A stretch of 64,000 nucleotides of DNA. Origin: an uncultured Enterobacterales bacterium. Its GTDB lineage: Bacteria; Pseudomonadota; Gammaproteobacteria; Enterobacterales; Enterobacteriaceae. Location: the NCBI GenBank assembly GCA_946478305.1, contig CAMLBO010000005.1:24001-88000 (forward strand), written 5' to 3'. Within the stretch, counting starts at the first letter, position 1; every line of letters begins with the position of its first letter. Below are positions 34,777 to 45,582 of this stretch, piece after piece. The notes beneath the pieces were generated by a model. It saw only the letters and a list, made by a program, of their open reading frames with translations. It made no database searches and was not told the origin of the DNA. The translations under genes were made by a program, and so were the position numbers.

Positions 34777-35346
34777 TTAATGAAATAGTCTCTGCTCGAG
34801 TACCTTCATGTAATTTCCGTAGATGATGATAGCGCGAGAATTAAGCTGCCTTAGTCCCAGTTTCTTAAGCGCATTCGTTTTATGTGCGCTGATGGTTTTC
34901 TCTGAAACTCTCATTTGCGTCGCAATGAGACGTGGTGGCTTTTGTTTCAGGAGTTCATTTAAGACTTCCATTTCTCGCAGGGTCAAATCCTTTAGCCAGT
35001 CGATGTCATGTTTGCTTATCGATTCAATTATCTTTGGGAACTCGAATACCGGGGTTTTTTTCTGCATAACACCGAACGTCCAGTGTTCACCATAGGGGCA
35101 TGGAATGTTATCATCGATAACGACAATGAGCTTTGCTTTGTAAATCATTGAAATTGAAATGGTATTATTGATTATGTCTTTGTCGTTAGATGAGAGGATG
35201 ATAATGTCTCCCTGACAAAAAAAGATCTTCCCTATTTGCTCAATAAGATGGTTTTTATCGATGACTGACGTCTGGTAATCCGCCAATTTCAACGTTTCTA
35301 AAGCGCCAAGACAGAAATAAATATCATCAGAAATAATTCTAATCAT
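34777..35346 (-). CDS. LuxR-type (GerE) regulator next to the DUF1120 fimbrial operon
   Basis: A 189-residue protein with a C-terminal LuxR-type helix-turn-helix (LTLREMEVLNELLKQ, then PRLIATQMRVSEKTISAHKTNALKKLG; residues 118-170). The N-terminal 110 residues look like a degenerate receiver-like domain (IISDDIYF, IILSSNDKD, LIVVIDD) without a clear phospho-acceptor site. It lies 26 bases behind the winged-helix gene, so the two form an operon, and both precede the fimbrial genes on the same strand. It probably controls the fimbriae. Confidence 0.83.
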   Translation of the reverse strand: MIRIISDDIYFCLGALETLKLADYQTSVIDKNHLIEQIGKIFFCQGDIIILSSNDKDIINNTISISMIYKAKLIVVIDDNIPCPYGEHWTFGVMQKKTPVFEFPKIIESISKHDIDWLKDLTLREMEVLNELLKQKPPRLIATQMRVSEKTISAHKTNALKKLGLRQLNSRAIIIYGNYMKVLEQRLFH

Positions 35347-35372
35347 ATGCTTTATCGTAGCCCTGTTTATAA

Positions 35373-35765
35373 TTAGTTAACCTGGTTTCTGTCATACTGA
35401 AGCGTTATGATCATCTTCTGTTTAAGATGATACCCTTTCCTTTCAGCGCGGGTAATTAAATCGTCCGGGACCCCTGCAATCGAGAGTTTCTTTTTTAAGT
35501 CACGCATAACTTGCCATAGTCTTTGATTGGAGGAGCTCAGACCATAAATATCCCAAACGTTTTGCATGATTTCATCATCGGTGATCAGCCGATCGTTGGC
35601 ATTTTCTAACAAATAAACCAGCAGCCGCATCATGGTTTTTCTTAAAGCCAGCATGTGAATGCCATTACCCGATTTGTCCGAACTAAAAAAGATGATGCGA
35701 CGATGAGAGATATCTATATACACATCATTTTTAATACGGTAACCGAAGCGTGATGTTTCATCCAT
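35373..35765 (-). CDS. Winged-helix (Trans_reg_C, ToxR/CadC-like) regulator without membrane segment
   Basis: A 130-residue protein that consists almost only of a C-terminal-type response regulator DNA-binding domain: KTMMRLLVYLLENANDRLITDDEIMQNVW (helices 1-2) and SSNQRLWQVMRDLKKKLSI with the wing DDLITRAERKGYHLK. ToxR/CadC relatives carry a membrane segment after this domain; none is present here, so the protein is cytoplasmic. The ATG is preceded by no strong ribosome binding site. It is the first of the two-gene regulatory unit upstream of the fimbrial operon. Confidence 0.8.
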   Translation of the reverse strand: MDETSRFGYRIKNDVYIDISHRRIIFFSSDKSGNGIHMLALRKTMMRLLVYLLENANDRLITDDEIMQNVWDIYGLSSSNQRLWQVMRDLKKKLSIAGVPDDLITRAERKGYHLKQKMIITLQYDRNQVN

Positions 35766-36538
35766 TTATTAAACCCCAGGCAGTTTTCCCTTCTCCAGTT
35801 TGTCTCGACGCTGCGGTCAGAGAATGTCTGCCATTGAGTTAGACGATTCTATTACCTGACAGGAGGGCCCGCAAACTCATTCCATTGCAGAGTAAAATTC
35901 TGCGCAATGTGCAGTAAACAGCTTAAGAGGTTAATTATCAATATATTTCTTCAGGAAAAGAGATTAATTTAACTATTTCTATGGGGTTGAAAGCCCTCAG
36001 CAAAAGGTATTAAACCATCAAATAAAAATGGACTATTTACTTAATACTTCAGTTATTAATTCTCGGATAAAATGAGAGTGCAGTCAGAATATCTTTATAT
36101 AACCCTGTTATTAACTTGCTGATTAGCCAGAGGTGCTGGCGCAGTAAACCCTGAGCCCGTGGGGGGTGTGGCGGCATTTTATCCCAACCCGGGCTGCCTG
36201 ATATCAGGGCGGAAATACCCATAGCTTGTTATTTAAAACCGTCATTATGATGAGAATTTCCTTAGAAAAGCGGAATTAGCTCCTTCATCTTAATTTAGAG
36301 GAGAAGTCGGGGTGTCAATGTTTGAAAATAAATTGAAATCAATAACTTAAATGATTATTGGGCAAGGGGCCACGTCTGGTCGGAGAAGGGGAGGGTGTAG
36401 GGCTGCGTATCAGACAAGAGACATTATGCTAGGGGGAAACTTAACAGGCTTTAATCATTCAGGCCTATTGACCACAGTACCGATACAAAGCGGATCGCTG
36501 GATTGGTCTGCACTCAGGATGAGATACAAAAATGGATA
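35766..36538. other. Long gene-free region between the regulator pair and the DHFR-like gene
   Basis: About 770 bases, AT-rich to about 36110 and mixed afterwards. It includes an AGCCCG/CGGGCT hairpin (36154-36195), a perfect 12-bp palindrome CCTGATATCAGG (36197-36208) and, near 36301-36350, a good ribosome binding site (GAGGAGAAG) before a GTG/ATG frame of only 12-13 codons that ends in TAA. That looks like the start of a gene otherwise lost. I see no other gene. Confidence 0.45.
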
Positions 36539-37072
36539 TCATTTCTCTCGCAAGTAAGTGGTTTTAATCAAGCTCTCCAGTACAACTTCATTTTTGGTCA
36601 CGTTGAAGTTCAAAGGCAGTTTAAGTTCACCAAACAAAGGTACGCCTCCTCCCAGTAAGATGGGAAAACGCGTGATCACCATTTCATCGATGAGATCTTC
36701 ACTGAGGAAGCGTTGAATTGTTACGCCACCGTCGATGTAGAGATCATTAAATCCCTTAGCATTCAGTTCCGCGATAATCTCTTTCAATTCACCTTTGACT
36801 AAGAACACTTTTTCCTCATAGCCTTGTGGCACTTTCGTCATGGTATTGCTCAACACGAACACGGGCTTTGTATAAGGCCAATCACAGTCAAAACTCAGTA
36901 CGGCATCGAGGGTATTACGGCCCATCATCACCCCGTCAACTCGCGCCATCAACGCGAAGAAACCGGTATCGGCATTATCTGGATTGGGTATCGAGTATAG
37001 CCAGTCGAGCTTTCCTTGTTTATCTGCAATATAACCATCCAGACTGGTTGCAATGAATACGATGTTTGCCAT
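36539..37072 (-). CDS. Dihydrofolate reductase-like (RibD C-terminal) reductase
   Basis: A 177-residue cytoplasmic protein of the RibD_C/DHFR-like family: VFIATSLDGYIAD at the start, DGVMMGRNTLDAVLSF (NADPH-binding region), LYIDGGVTIQRFL and RFPILLGGGVPLFGEL. These proteins bind NADPH, but most, including this one, have no known substrate. I place the start at 37072, with TGAGGCG 6 bases upstream; the longer frame from 37153 would run through the promoter. It is divergent from a TetR gene, with a 17-bp palindrome between. Confidence 0.85.
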   Translation of the reverse strand: MANIVFIATSLDGYIADKQGKLDWLYSIPNPDNADTGFFALMARVDGVMMGRNTLDAVLSFDCDWPYTKPVFVLSNTMTKVPQGYEEKVFLVKGELKEIIAELNAKGFNDLYIDGGVTIQRFLSEDLIDEMVITRFPILLGGGVPLFGELKLPLNFNVTKNEVVLESLIKTTYLREK

Positions 37073-37128
37073 GAACGCCTCACCAAATGACTCATGGTTG
37101 AGCCAGGTTAAAATAGGGTTTACAATAA

Positions 37129-37145
37129 ATTCTACGATGTAGAAT
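37129..37145. promoter_or_regulatory. Candidate TetR operator between the DHFR-like and TetR genes
   Basis: A perfect 7-bp inverted repeat, ATTCTAC and GTAGAAT, with a GAT centre, lies 25 bases before the TetR start and 57 bases before the reductase start. Symmetry and position suit autoregulation plus control of the divergent gene. Confidence 0.55.
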
Positions 37146-37170
37146 AAATTCATTTTATTGGGGCTTTCAG

Positions 37171-37737
37171 ATGGATGTCAATGAAAAAAAACGCGGACGG
37201 CCAGCAGGAAAGGTGTCGCAGTTAAGTGCTGATGGCATCCTGGAAACCGCTAAATATTTGATGAAAGAGGAGGGAAAAGTCCCCAGCGTCCGTTCACTGG
37301 CAACGCAATTAAGCGTTGATCCCATGGCGATCTATCATTACTTCAAAAACAAGGATTCGTTGTTAGAGGCACTCACCACATCACTGGTCGTAGAGATCTA
37401 TGTGCCGCAAGCAGGTTCTGACTGGCAAGACGAGTTAAAACGTCTATGTATCAGTTATATCGAATTATTACGTGAGTACAGCGGACTACTGCACACGATG
37501 CTGAGCATGACATCACACGGCCCAGCCCAAATATTTTCTGAACGGTATAAAATCATTGTTTCTCCTTTAACTCTGCCCAAAAAAGCCGAAAAAGACGGCC
37601 TGGATTTGCTGGCCGATTATTTGCACGGTTTCGCATTTGCCCTCAGTTGTTGCCATGATCAGAGTAGGGTCAAAACTGAAATGATGGAGGGGCCATTGGC
37701 ACTCATCTGCCGTTCATTGGCATCATTCCGAACCTGA
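37171..37737 (+). CDS. TetR family transcriptional regulator (TetR_C type)
   Basis: 188 residues with a TetR helix-turn-helix (LSADGILETAKYLMKEEG, VRSLATQLSVDPMAIYHYFKNKDSLLEAL; residues 17-65) and a C-terminal domain like that of the tetracycline repressor group (EYSGLLHTMLS, LLADYLHGFAFALSCC). It is divergent from the DHFR-like gene and likely represses it. The next gene downstream, ampC, is separated by a terminator and 300 bases, so a link to beta-lactamase expression is not indicated. No strong ribosome binding site is seen. Confidence 0.88.
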   Translation: MDVNEKKRGRPAGKVSQLSADGILETAKYLMKEEGKVPSVRSLATQLSVDPMAIYHYFKNKDSLLEALTTSLVVEIYVPQAGSDWQDELKRLCISYIELLREYSGLLHTMLSMTSHGPAQIFSERYKIIVSPLTLPKKAEKDGLDLLADYLHGFAFALSCCHDQSRVKTEMMEGPLALICRSLASFRT

Positions 37738-37790
37738 CCCTTGGGTATCAGCGTTCAGGCTATAGTAGCGCTGACATAAGCACTTCTACA

Positions 37791-37814
37791 TTTTGCCTCT
37801 ATTACGAGGCAAAA
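37791..37814. terminator. Terminator after the TetR gene
   Basis: TTTTGCCTC (37791-37799) and GAGGCAAAA (37806-37814) form a perfect 9-bp stem with a 6-base loop, 54 bases after the TetR stop. The remaining bases up to 38052 hold no gene and should contain the ampC promoter. Confidence 0.65.
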
Positions 37815-37941
37815 ATTGACGACGACACTTAAGTCTTTTCAGTTTACGGCTAATTTGATTGCCATTTAGGGACTTCGATGTCGGGCAGCAGCGTCGAAGG
37901 TGCGACGCAAATTAAGCGAAATAGAGTGGCGGAAATCGTAG

Positions 37942-39198
<1,257 letters not shown>

Positions 39199-39253
39199 AT
39201 AGCTGGGCAAACTTCATGTACTCCGGGAAAGTCATCCGGGAAGAGCAGGCATA

Positions 39254-39283
39254 AAAAAACTGGCTTTTTATAGCCAGTTTTTT
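39254..39283. terminator. Bidirectional terminator between ampC and gor
   Basis: AAAAAACTGGCT (39254-39265) and AGCCAGTTTTTT (39272-39283) form a perfect 12-bp stem. Lying between convergent genes, it can serve both. Confidence 0.87.
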
Positions 39284-39320
39284 CGTCTTTATGTCAGGTG
39301 CAAGTGGATACTTTCACCTT

Positions 39321-40673
39321 TTATCTCATGGTAACGAACTCTTCCGCACCGGTCGGGTGAATGGCGACGGTGTTGTCGAAATCTTTCTTGGTGGCGCCCA
39401 TTTTGACCGCAACCGCGAAGCCTTGCAGCATTTCGTCCATGCCGTAGCCGATGCCGTGGATGCCGACGATCTTCTCTTCTTTACCGACACACACCAGCTT
39501 CATGCGGCACGGCTGGCGATGTTTGGTCACGGCGGTATACATTGCGGTAAACGCCGATGTGTAAACTTTCACGTTGTCAGCGCCGTACTGCTCGATGGCC
39601 TGCGGTTCAGTCAGGCCGACCGTGCCGATTGGCGGGTGGCTGAAGACCACGGTGGCGATGTTGCTGTAATCCAGATGTTCGTCCGGCTTGTTGTTAAACA
39701 GGCGCTCGGACAGGCGACGTCCCGCCGCCACGGCGACTGGCGTCAGTTCAACCGCGCCGGTGTTATCGCCGACGGCGTAGATGCCTTTTACGCTGGTGTT
39801 CTGGAACTTATCGACGACGATGTAGCCTTTATCGTTGGTCTTCACGCCGGTCGCTTTCAGATTGAAATTGTCGGTTTCCGGTTCGCGGCCAATCGCCCAC
39901 ACGAGGCTGTCGACCTCAAACTCTTTACCGTTTTCCAGCTTCAGCGTCAGGCTGCCGTCGGCATTTTTCACCACTTCTTTCGGAATGGATTCTGTGTGCA
40001 GCGCCGGGCCTTCGGTGTTGATCACTTCCAGCAGGGTATCGACGATTAACGGGTCGAAAGTACGCAGCGGGGCATGTTTACGCACGAACAGATGGGTTTC
40101 CGCGCCCAGAGCGTTCATCACACCGGCAATTTCTACAGCGATATATCCGGCACCGACTACCGCCACGCGTTTTGGCATGTCGGTCAGATCAAAGAAGCCA
40201 TCGGAGTCGATACCGTATTCCGCTCCCGGAATGTTCGGGTGGCTTGGGCGACCGCCGGTGGCGATCAGGATGTGATCCGCCGTGATCTTCTCGCCGTTGA
40301 CTTCAACGGTATGATCGTCAACAAAACGCGCGAAACCTTTGATCACATCAACCTTGTTTTTGCCCAGCACGTTATCGTAAGAGGTGTGGATACGGTCGAT
40401 GTACGCGGTGCGGTTGGCAACCAACGTTTTCCAGTTAAAGCTGTTGACGGTGGTGTCAAAGCCGTAATCCGGGCCGTAATTACGGATGGCTTCAGCGATT
40501 TGCGCCGCGTGCCACATCACTTTTTTCGGTACACAACCCACGTTGACACAAGTGCCACCGAGCTCTTTCGCTTCGATCAGCGCACATTTTTGCCCATACA
40601 TGGCCGCACGGTTGATTGATGCGATACCGCCGCTGCCGCCGCCAATTGCCAGATAGTCATAATGTTTGGTCAT
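39321..40673 (-). CDS. gor: Glutathione reductase
   Basis: NADPH-dependent FAD enzyme that keeps glutathione reduced in the cytoplasm. The redox-active disulfide is Cys42-Cys47 in [16 protein letters not shown] binding starts at [13 protein letters not shown] binding at [13 protein letters not shown], and the catalytic histidine lies in the C-terminal [14 protein letters not shown]. From the ATG at 40673 the protein has 450 residues, exactly the E. coli length, and starts MTKHYDY as there. It begins the conserved block shared with E. coli (gor-rlmJ-prlC-rsmJ). Confidence 0.96.
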   Translation of the reverse strand: MTKHYDYLAIGGGSGGIASINRAAMYGQKCALIEAKELGGTCVNVGCVPKKVMWHAAQIAEAIRNYGPDYGFDTTVNSFNWKTLVANRTAYIDRIHTSYDNVLGKNKVDVIKGFARFVDDHTVEVNGEKITADHILIATGGRPSHPNIPGAEYGIDSDGFFDLTDMPKRVAVVGAGYIAVEIAGVMNALGAETHLFVRKHAPLRTFDPLIVDTLLEVINTEGPALHTESIPKEVVKNADGSLTLKLENGKEFEVDSLVWAIGREPETDNFNLKATGVKTNDKGYIVVDKFQNTSVKGIYAVGDNTGAVELTPVAVAAGRRLSERLFNNKPDEHLDYSNIATVVFSHPPIGTVGLTEPQAIEQYGADNVKVYTSAFTAMYTAVTKHRQPCRMKLVCVGKEEKIVGIHGIGYGMDEMLQGFAVAVKMGATKKDFDNTVAIHPTGAEEFVTMR

Positions 40674-40795
40674 CGGATTTTCCATGAATTGTGAAAAATG
40701 AAGAACGCCATACCGGCGTCGCTAATCTGAATAATTGCCCAAGAGTTTAGCCTGTTGTGGAAAAGATTGGATCAATGATTGCAATAGGTTTGATA

Positions 40796-40822
40796 GCTAA
40801 GACCTTTTGAAAAGGTCTTAGC
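40796..40822. repeat. Perfect 13-bp inverted repeat between rlmJ and gor
   Basis: GCTAAGACCTTTT and AAAAGGTCTTAGC are separated by a single G. It lies 31 bases after the rlmJ stop (minus strand) and is likely its terminator, although no long T-run follows. Confidence 0.65.
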
Positions 40823-40852
40823 AGGGGATCGTAGAATGTCTGAAAGGAGGCG

Positions 40853-41695
40853 TTACTCAGGCACGACCCATTTGACCGTCGTGTGTCCGGTACCTGATGG
40901 CACCAGCGTTTCCAGCAGCCACGGCAGTACGGCTTTCATCTGCTGTTCCAGCTTCCACGGCGGGTTTATCACGATCATGCCTGAAGCCGTCATGCCGCGT
41001 TGGTCGCTGTCCGGGCGCACGCCCAGTTCAATTTGCAGAATACGGCGGATGCCGGTGGCTTCGAGGTCGCGCAGCATCTTTTTAATCTGCTGACGCATCA
41101 CCACCGGATACCACAACGCATAGGTGCCGGTGGCAAAGCGTTTGTAACCTTCCTGAATACCTTTCACCACGTCCTGATAATCGGTTTTCAGCTCATACGG
41201 CGGGTCCATCAAAATCAGACCACGGCGGGAGAGCGGCGGCAGCTGAGCTTTCAGCTGCTGATAACCGTCTTCACGCAGCACTTTCGCGCGGCTGTCTTTC
41301 TGGAACTCACTGCGCAGCAACGGGAAGTCGCTCGGGTGCAGCTCGGTCATGTGCAGTTTGTCATCTTCACGCAGCAACTGGCGCGCGATGAGCGGCGAGC
41401 CTGGGTAATAACGCAGGTTCTCGTTGCGGTTGAAGTAGTTGATAACTGACATATAAGGCGCCAGTTCCGCAGGCTGGTCTTCGCGCTGCCAGATACGCGC
41501 AATGCCTTCCATATATTCGCCCGTGCGTTCAGCGTGTTCGCCGCTCAGCAGGTAACGACCGGCACCGGCGTGGGTGTCGAGATAGAGGAAAGGTTTCTCT
41601 TTTTCTTTCAGAGATTCAATGATCAGGCTCTGAACGGTGTGTTTAAGGACGTCGGCATGGTTGCCAGCGTGAAAACTGTGACGGTAACTCAGCAT
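40853..41695 (-). CDS. rlmJ: 23S rRNA (adenine(2030)-N6)-methyltransferase RlmJ
   Basis: Methylates A2030 of 23S rRNA using S-adenosylmethionine. The protein has 280 residues, the same as E. coli RlmJ, and starts MLSYRHSFHAGNHADVLKH. The SAM-binding segment is YLDTHAGAGRY, and the catalytic motif IV is LILMDPPYE. It lies upstream of gor on the same strand, as in E. coli, and may be co-transcribed in part. Confidence 0.95.
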   Translation of the reverse strand: MLSYRHSFHAGNHADVLKHTVQSLIIESLKEKEKPFLYLDTHAGAGRYLLSGEHAERTGEYMEGIARIWQREDQPAELAPYMSVINYFNRNENLRYYPGSPLIARQLLREDDKLHMTELHPSDFPLLRSEFQKDSRAKVLREDGYQQLKAQLPPLSRRGLILMDPPYELKTDYQDVVKGIQEGYKRFATGTYALWYPVVMRQQIKKMLRDLEATGIRRILQIELGVRPDSDQRGMTASGMIVINPPWKLEQQMKAVLPWLLETLVPSGTGHTTVKWVVPE

Positions 41696-41833
41696 AGATT
41701 TACGTTTCCGAATAATGAATGTAGACAGTAAAATCAGTGGGTTACCGAAATTTTATACTGTACTGGACGCGTGAAGCAGGCGGCCGTTGAAAACGGCACG
41801 CCATTAATGCGGCTTAGTATAAACCGTCTGGAT

Positions 41834-41853
41834 GTAAAAAAGGCAAAAGCCTT
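41834..41853 (-). terminator. Terminator after the histidine phosphatase gene
   Basis: On the minus strand, AAGGC TTTT GCCTT is followed by TTTTTAC. The 5-bp stem is short, but the T-run is good, 30 bases after the stop. Confidence 0.55.
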
Positions 41854-41882
41854 GTCAGACATTTAGGGGGCTGGTCTGGCCT

Positions 41883-42479
41883 TCACGCGTTCGGGCAGGT
41901 TTCAGAAACGCCGTTGAGGTTTTCAGTTTCGATTTTGAAGGCCACTTTCGGCGCAGGCCCCGATTTATCCAGCGTCACAATAAAGATGCTATCGAAATCT
42001 TTGCCCGGCCATTCAGGCACTATTGCCGGGTCACCGCCGTTTTCTTTCACAATCTGCTTGACGATTTTATCCAGATTTTTGTGTTCCCACGCGACGAAAA
42101 CGCGCGCGTTCTGATATTTTTCGCTCAGCAGCGCTTTGGTAACCCCCTCGACATCATCCGCATGGTACTGAATATTGATCTGCATATTCAGGCGTACCGC
42201 TGTGGGCATGATGGTCGACAGCGGTCGCAATGAATTACCGAGTTTCTGCTCTTTCGGACCTGCGGCAAAAATAAAATCAGGATTGCCATAACGCGGCAGT
42301 AAAACGCCCGGCAGCGCCAGCGCGCGGTTCAGCCCTTTGCAGGTCAACTGCCCGCTGCTGCTGGCGGGTTTTTCACCGTGGCGGACAAAAATCAGTGTCT
42401 CCTGCGCGAACGCAATCTGGCTGGTTAAACCCAGGGCAAGTATACCGCCCATCCAAAAGCTGATTTTTTTGGCTTTCAT
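41883..42479 (-). CDS. Exported histidine phosphatase family protein
   Basis: A 198-residue protein with a signal peptide (KISFWMGGILALGLTSQIAFA) and the phosphoglycerate-mutase-like active-site motif VRHGEKP right after it (phospho-histidine). A second histidine, in VAWEHKNLDKIV, is the expected catalytic partner. It should act in the periplasm, but the substrate is unknown; E. coli Ais is a distant analogue only. The ATG at 42479 has AAGGA 7 bases upstream and is preferred to the TTG one codon earlier. In E. coli rlmJ and prlC are adjacent, so this gene is an insertion between them. Confidence 0.8.
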   Translation of the reverse strand: MKAKKISFWMGGILALGLTSQIAFAQETLIFVRHGEKPASSSGQLTCKGLNRALALPGVLLPRYGNPDFIFAAGPKEQKLGNSLRPLSTIMPTAVRLNMQINIQYHADDVEGVTKALLSEKYQNARVFVAWEHKNLDKIVKQIVKENGGDPAIVPEWPGKDFDSIFIVTLDKSGPAPKVAFKIETENLNGVSETCPNA

Positions 42480-42586
42480 CAATCCATCCTTATGCGGTGT
42501 TTTTATTTGTCGTTGTTCATCCTAACCTGCCTGAATCGTTAGCGTGAATACGCATATTCAAGGCCTCGCTATAATTTTCGTTACGG

Positions 42587-42615
42587 TTTGAAACCGCCAG
42601 ACTGCCTCCGGGCAT
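42587..42615 (+). promoter_or_regulatory. Possible heat-shock (sigma-32) promoter before prlC
   Basis: TTTGAAA (42587-42593) and CCGGGCAT (42608-42615) are 14 bases apart, roughly as in the sigma-32 pattern CTTGAAA-N13-15-CCCCAT. E. coli prlC is reported as a heat-shock gene. The -10 match is imperfect. Confidence 0.35.
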
Positions 42616-42745
42616 TGATTTCTATCGGAACTGACCTCATGTTAGAAGTTAGGTCATTTAGAAAATAAACTGAATTCACGGTGTGTTGCGCGAAGAGCCG
42701 AAGCCAGCGCCACGCGCAACATGCACAAAACAACAGGATCTCCCT

Positions 42746-44821
42746 ATGACTACAGCTTCAACCAATCCGCTCCTGCAACCTTTTACCCTGCCACCGTTTT
42801 CTGCGATTCGCCCCGAACATATTGTTCCAGCCATACAGTCTGCCATTGAAGCGTGCCGCCAGACCGTGGAAAAGGTGGTGGCGCAGTCCGGCCCATACAG
42901 CTGGGAGACACTTTGTCAGCCGCTGGCCGAAAGCGATGATCGCCTGAGCCGTATCTGGTCGCCAGTTGGGCATCTGAATGCGGTAAAAAACAGCCCGGAG
43001 CTGCGTGAAGCCTACGAACAGTGCCTGCCGATTATTTCCGAATTCAGCACCTGGGTTGGTCAACATGCGGGCCTCTACCAAGCCTACCGCGACCTGAAAG
43101 AGGGCGCGAACTTTGACAAACTGACGCTGGCGCAGAAGAAAGCTGTGGATAACGCGCTGCGCGACTTCGAATTGTCGGGTATCGGTTTGCCGCCGGAAAA
43201 ACAAAAACGCTACGGTGAGATCTCCGCCCGCCTGTCTGAACTGGGTTCGACGTACAGCAATAATGTGCTCGACGCCACCATGGGCTGGAGCAAGTTGATC
43301 ACTGACGTTAATGATTTGAAAGGATTACCGGAAAGCGCACTGGCTGCTGCCAACGCGCTGGCCGAATCGAAAGAGCAGGATGGCTGGCTGCTGACGCTGG
43401 ATATCCCAAGTTATCTGCCCGTGATGACCTACGGTGAAAACCGTGAATTGCGCGAAGAGATGTACCGTGCGTTCGTGACCCGTGCGTCGGATCAGGGGCC
43501 GAATGCCGGTAAGTGGGACAACAGTGAAGTGATGGCCGAAGAGCTGGCCCTGCGCCACGAGCTGGCCGAACTGCTGGGTTTTGCCTCTTTCGCCGACATG
43601 TCGCTGGCCACCAAAATGGCGGAGAAACCGTCACAGGTGATCGACTTCCTTAATGACCTCGCCAAACGTGCCCGCCCGCAGGCCGAGCAAGAGCTGGCTC
43701 AGCTGCGCGCCTTTGCCAAAGAGCATTACGGCGTAGACGAAATGGAAGCCTGGGATCTGCCTTTCTACGGTGAAAAACAGAAACAGCATCTGTTCTCGAT
43801 CAATGACGAGCAGCTGCGTCCTTACTTCCCGGAGCAGCGCGCGATTGACGGTCTGTTCGAGGTGGTAAAACGTATTTATGGCATTACCGCTAAAGAGCGT
43901 ACCGATGTAGATACCTGGCACAAAGACGTGCGTTTCTTCGACCTGTTCGATGAAGCGGGCGATCTGCGCGGCAGCTTCTATCTCGATTTGTACGCCCGTG
44001 AGCACAAGCGCGGTGGGGCATGGATGAACGACTGCGCAGGCAGTCTGCGTAAAGCCGACGGTGAAGTGCAAAAACCGGTGGCTTACCTGGTCTGTAATTT
44101 CAACGGCCCGGTTGGCAATAAGCCCGCGTTGTTTACCCACAATGAAGTCACCACCCTGTTCCATGAATTTGGCCACGGTCTGCACCATATGCTGACTAAA
44201 ATCGACACCGCAGGCGTCGCCGGTATCAACGGTGTGCCGTGGGATGCCGTCGAGCTGCCAAGCCAGTTTATGGAAAACTGGTGCTGGGAACCTGAGGCAC
44301 TGGCGTTCATCTCCGGCCATTTCGAAACCGGTGAACCACTGCCAAAAGCGATGCTGGATAAAATGCTGGCAGCCAAAAACTATCAGGCGGCGCTGTTTAT
44401 TCTGCGTCAGCTGGAGTTCGGACTGTTTGATTTCCGCATGCACGCCGAGTACGACCCGGCCAAAGGCGCACAGATTCTGCAGACGCTGGCGGAGATCAAA
44501 AAACAGGTTGCCGTGGTGCCTTCTCCCGCCTGGGGCCGCTTCCCACATGCATTCAGCCATATCTTTGCTGGCGGTTATGCAGCGGGTTACTACAGCTATC
44601 TGTGGGCGGAAGTGCTCTCTGCCGATGCCTATTCCCGCTTCGAGGAGGAGGGGATCTTCAACCGTCAGACCGGCCAGTCGTTCCTCGACAACATTCTGTC
44701 GCGCGGCGGTTCGGAAGAGCCCATGGAGCTGTTCAAACGCTTCCGTGGTCGTGAACCTCAGCTGGATGCTATGCTGCGTCATTACGGCATTAAAGAGAGC
44801 GGCACGAAAGAGCCAGCCTGA
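42746..44821 (+). CDS. prlC: Oligopeptidase A
   Basis: Cytoplasmic zinc oligopeptidase (M3) that degrades short peptides, including cleaved signal peptides. The HEFGH motif starts at about His473, with [22 protein letters not shown] and [20 protein letters not shown] around it. The protein has 691 residues from the ATG at 42746, which follows AGGA by 7 bases; the longer frame from 42683 has no support. E. coli OpdA has 680. rsmJ follows after 14 bases, the same operon as in E. coli. Confidence 0.95.
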   Translation: MTTASTNPLLQPFTLPPFSAIRPEHIVPAIQSAIEACRQTVEKVVAQSGPYSWETLCQPLAESDDRLSRIWSPVGHLNAVKNSPELREAYEQCLPIISEFSTWVGQHAGLYQAYRDLKEGANFDKLTLAQKKAVDNALRDFELSGIGLPPEKQKRYGEISARLSELGSTYSNNVLDATMGWSKLITDVNDLKGLPESALAAANALAESKEQDGWLLTLDIPSYLPVMTYGENRELREEMYRAFVTRASDQGPNAGKWDNSEVMAEELALRHELAELLGFASFADMSLATKMAEKPSQVIDFLNDLAKRARPQAEQELAQLRAFAKEHYGVDEMEAWDLPFYGEKQKQHLFSINDEQLRPYFPEQRAIDGLFEVVKRIYGITAKERTDVDTWHKDVRFFDLFDEAGDLRGSFYLDLYAREHKRGGAWMNDCAGSLRKADGEVQKPVAYLVCNFNGPVGNKPALFTHNEVTTLFHEFGHGLHHMLTKIDTAGVAGINGVPWDAVELPSQFMENWCWEPEALAFISGHFETGEPLPKAMLDKMLAAKNYQAALFILRQLEFGLFDFRMHAEYDPAKGAQILQTLAEIKKQVAVVPSPAWGRFPHAFSHIFAGGYAAGYYSYLWAEVLSADAYSRFEEEGIFNRQTGQSFLDNILSRGGSEEPMELFKRFRGREPQLDAMLRHYGIKESGTKEPA

Positions 44822-44835
44822 GGAAACGTCACCCC

Positions 44836-45582
44836 GTGAGTGTCTGTTTAATTTGTGAAGAAGGCGCCGATGAAGGCGCCTTATCTATTCTGGCCGAACG
44901 CTGGAATTTGACGTCAGACCCCGATGCCATTATGGCGCTGGTGCTGACGCCTGAACGTCTTGAGTTGCATAAGCGCGACGAGCCAAAACTGGGTGCGATT
45001 TATGTCGACTTTGTCGGCGGCACCATGGCGCACCGGCGTAAATTTGGCGGTGGCCGTGGTGAAGCGGTAGCCAAGGCGGTCGGCATTAAAGGCAGTTACC
45101 GGCCCAACGTAGTGGATGCCACGGCAGGATTAGGCCGTGATGCATTTGTGCTGGCGTCACTCGGTTGTCATGTACGAATGCTGGAGCGTAATCCGGTCGT
45201 TGCTGCGCTGCTCGATGACGGATTGGCGCGCGGATATCGCGATGCAGAGATTGGCCCCTGGCTGCGTGAACGCATGACGCTGCTCCACGCTTCCAGTCTT
45301 ACGGCGCTGGCGGATCTGACGCCAAAGCCGGAGGTGGTCTATCTCGACCCGATGTATCCGCATAAGCAGAAAAGTGCACTGGTAAAGAAAGAGATGCGGG
45401 TGTTTCAGGGATTAGTCGGCCCGGATGACGATGCCGATGGTCTGCTTGAACCGGCCCGCCGGCTGGCAACCAAACGGATTGTGGTTAAACGCCCGGACTA
45501 CGCGCCGCCGATGGCCGGTATTGCCGCACAGGCCGCGCTGCCCACTAAAAGTCACCGTTTCGATATCTATACGCCGTTATAA
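44836..45582 (+). CDS. rsmJ: 16S rRNA (guanine(1516)-N2)-methyltransferase RsmJ
   Basis: Methylates G1516 of 16S rRNA. The protein has 248 residues (250 in E. coli). The SAM-binding motif is [19 protein letters not shown], and motif IV appears as [10 protein letters not shown]; the [13 protein letters not shown] segment is characteristic. The start is GTG with AGGAAA upstream. It lies 14 bases behind prlC, and its last 16 bases overlap the convergent MerR-type gene. Confidence 0.95.
   Translation: MSVCLICEEGADEGALSILAERWNLTSDPDAIMALVLTPERLELHKRDEPKLGAIYVDFVGGTMAHRRKFGGGRGEAVAKAVGIKGSYRPNVVDATAGLGRDAFVLASLGCHVRMLERNPVVAALLDDGLARGYRDAEIGPWLRERMTLLHASSLTALADLTPKPEVVYLDPMYPHKQKSALVKKEMRVFQGLVGPDDDADGLLEPARRLATKRIVVKRPDYAPPMAGIAAQAALPTKSHRFDIYTPL

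Noticed and set aside
43631..44782. 383-codon frame on the minus strand
   Set aside because: It is antisense to prlC and has no recognisable domain or ribosome binding site.
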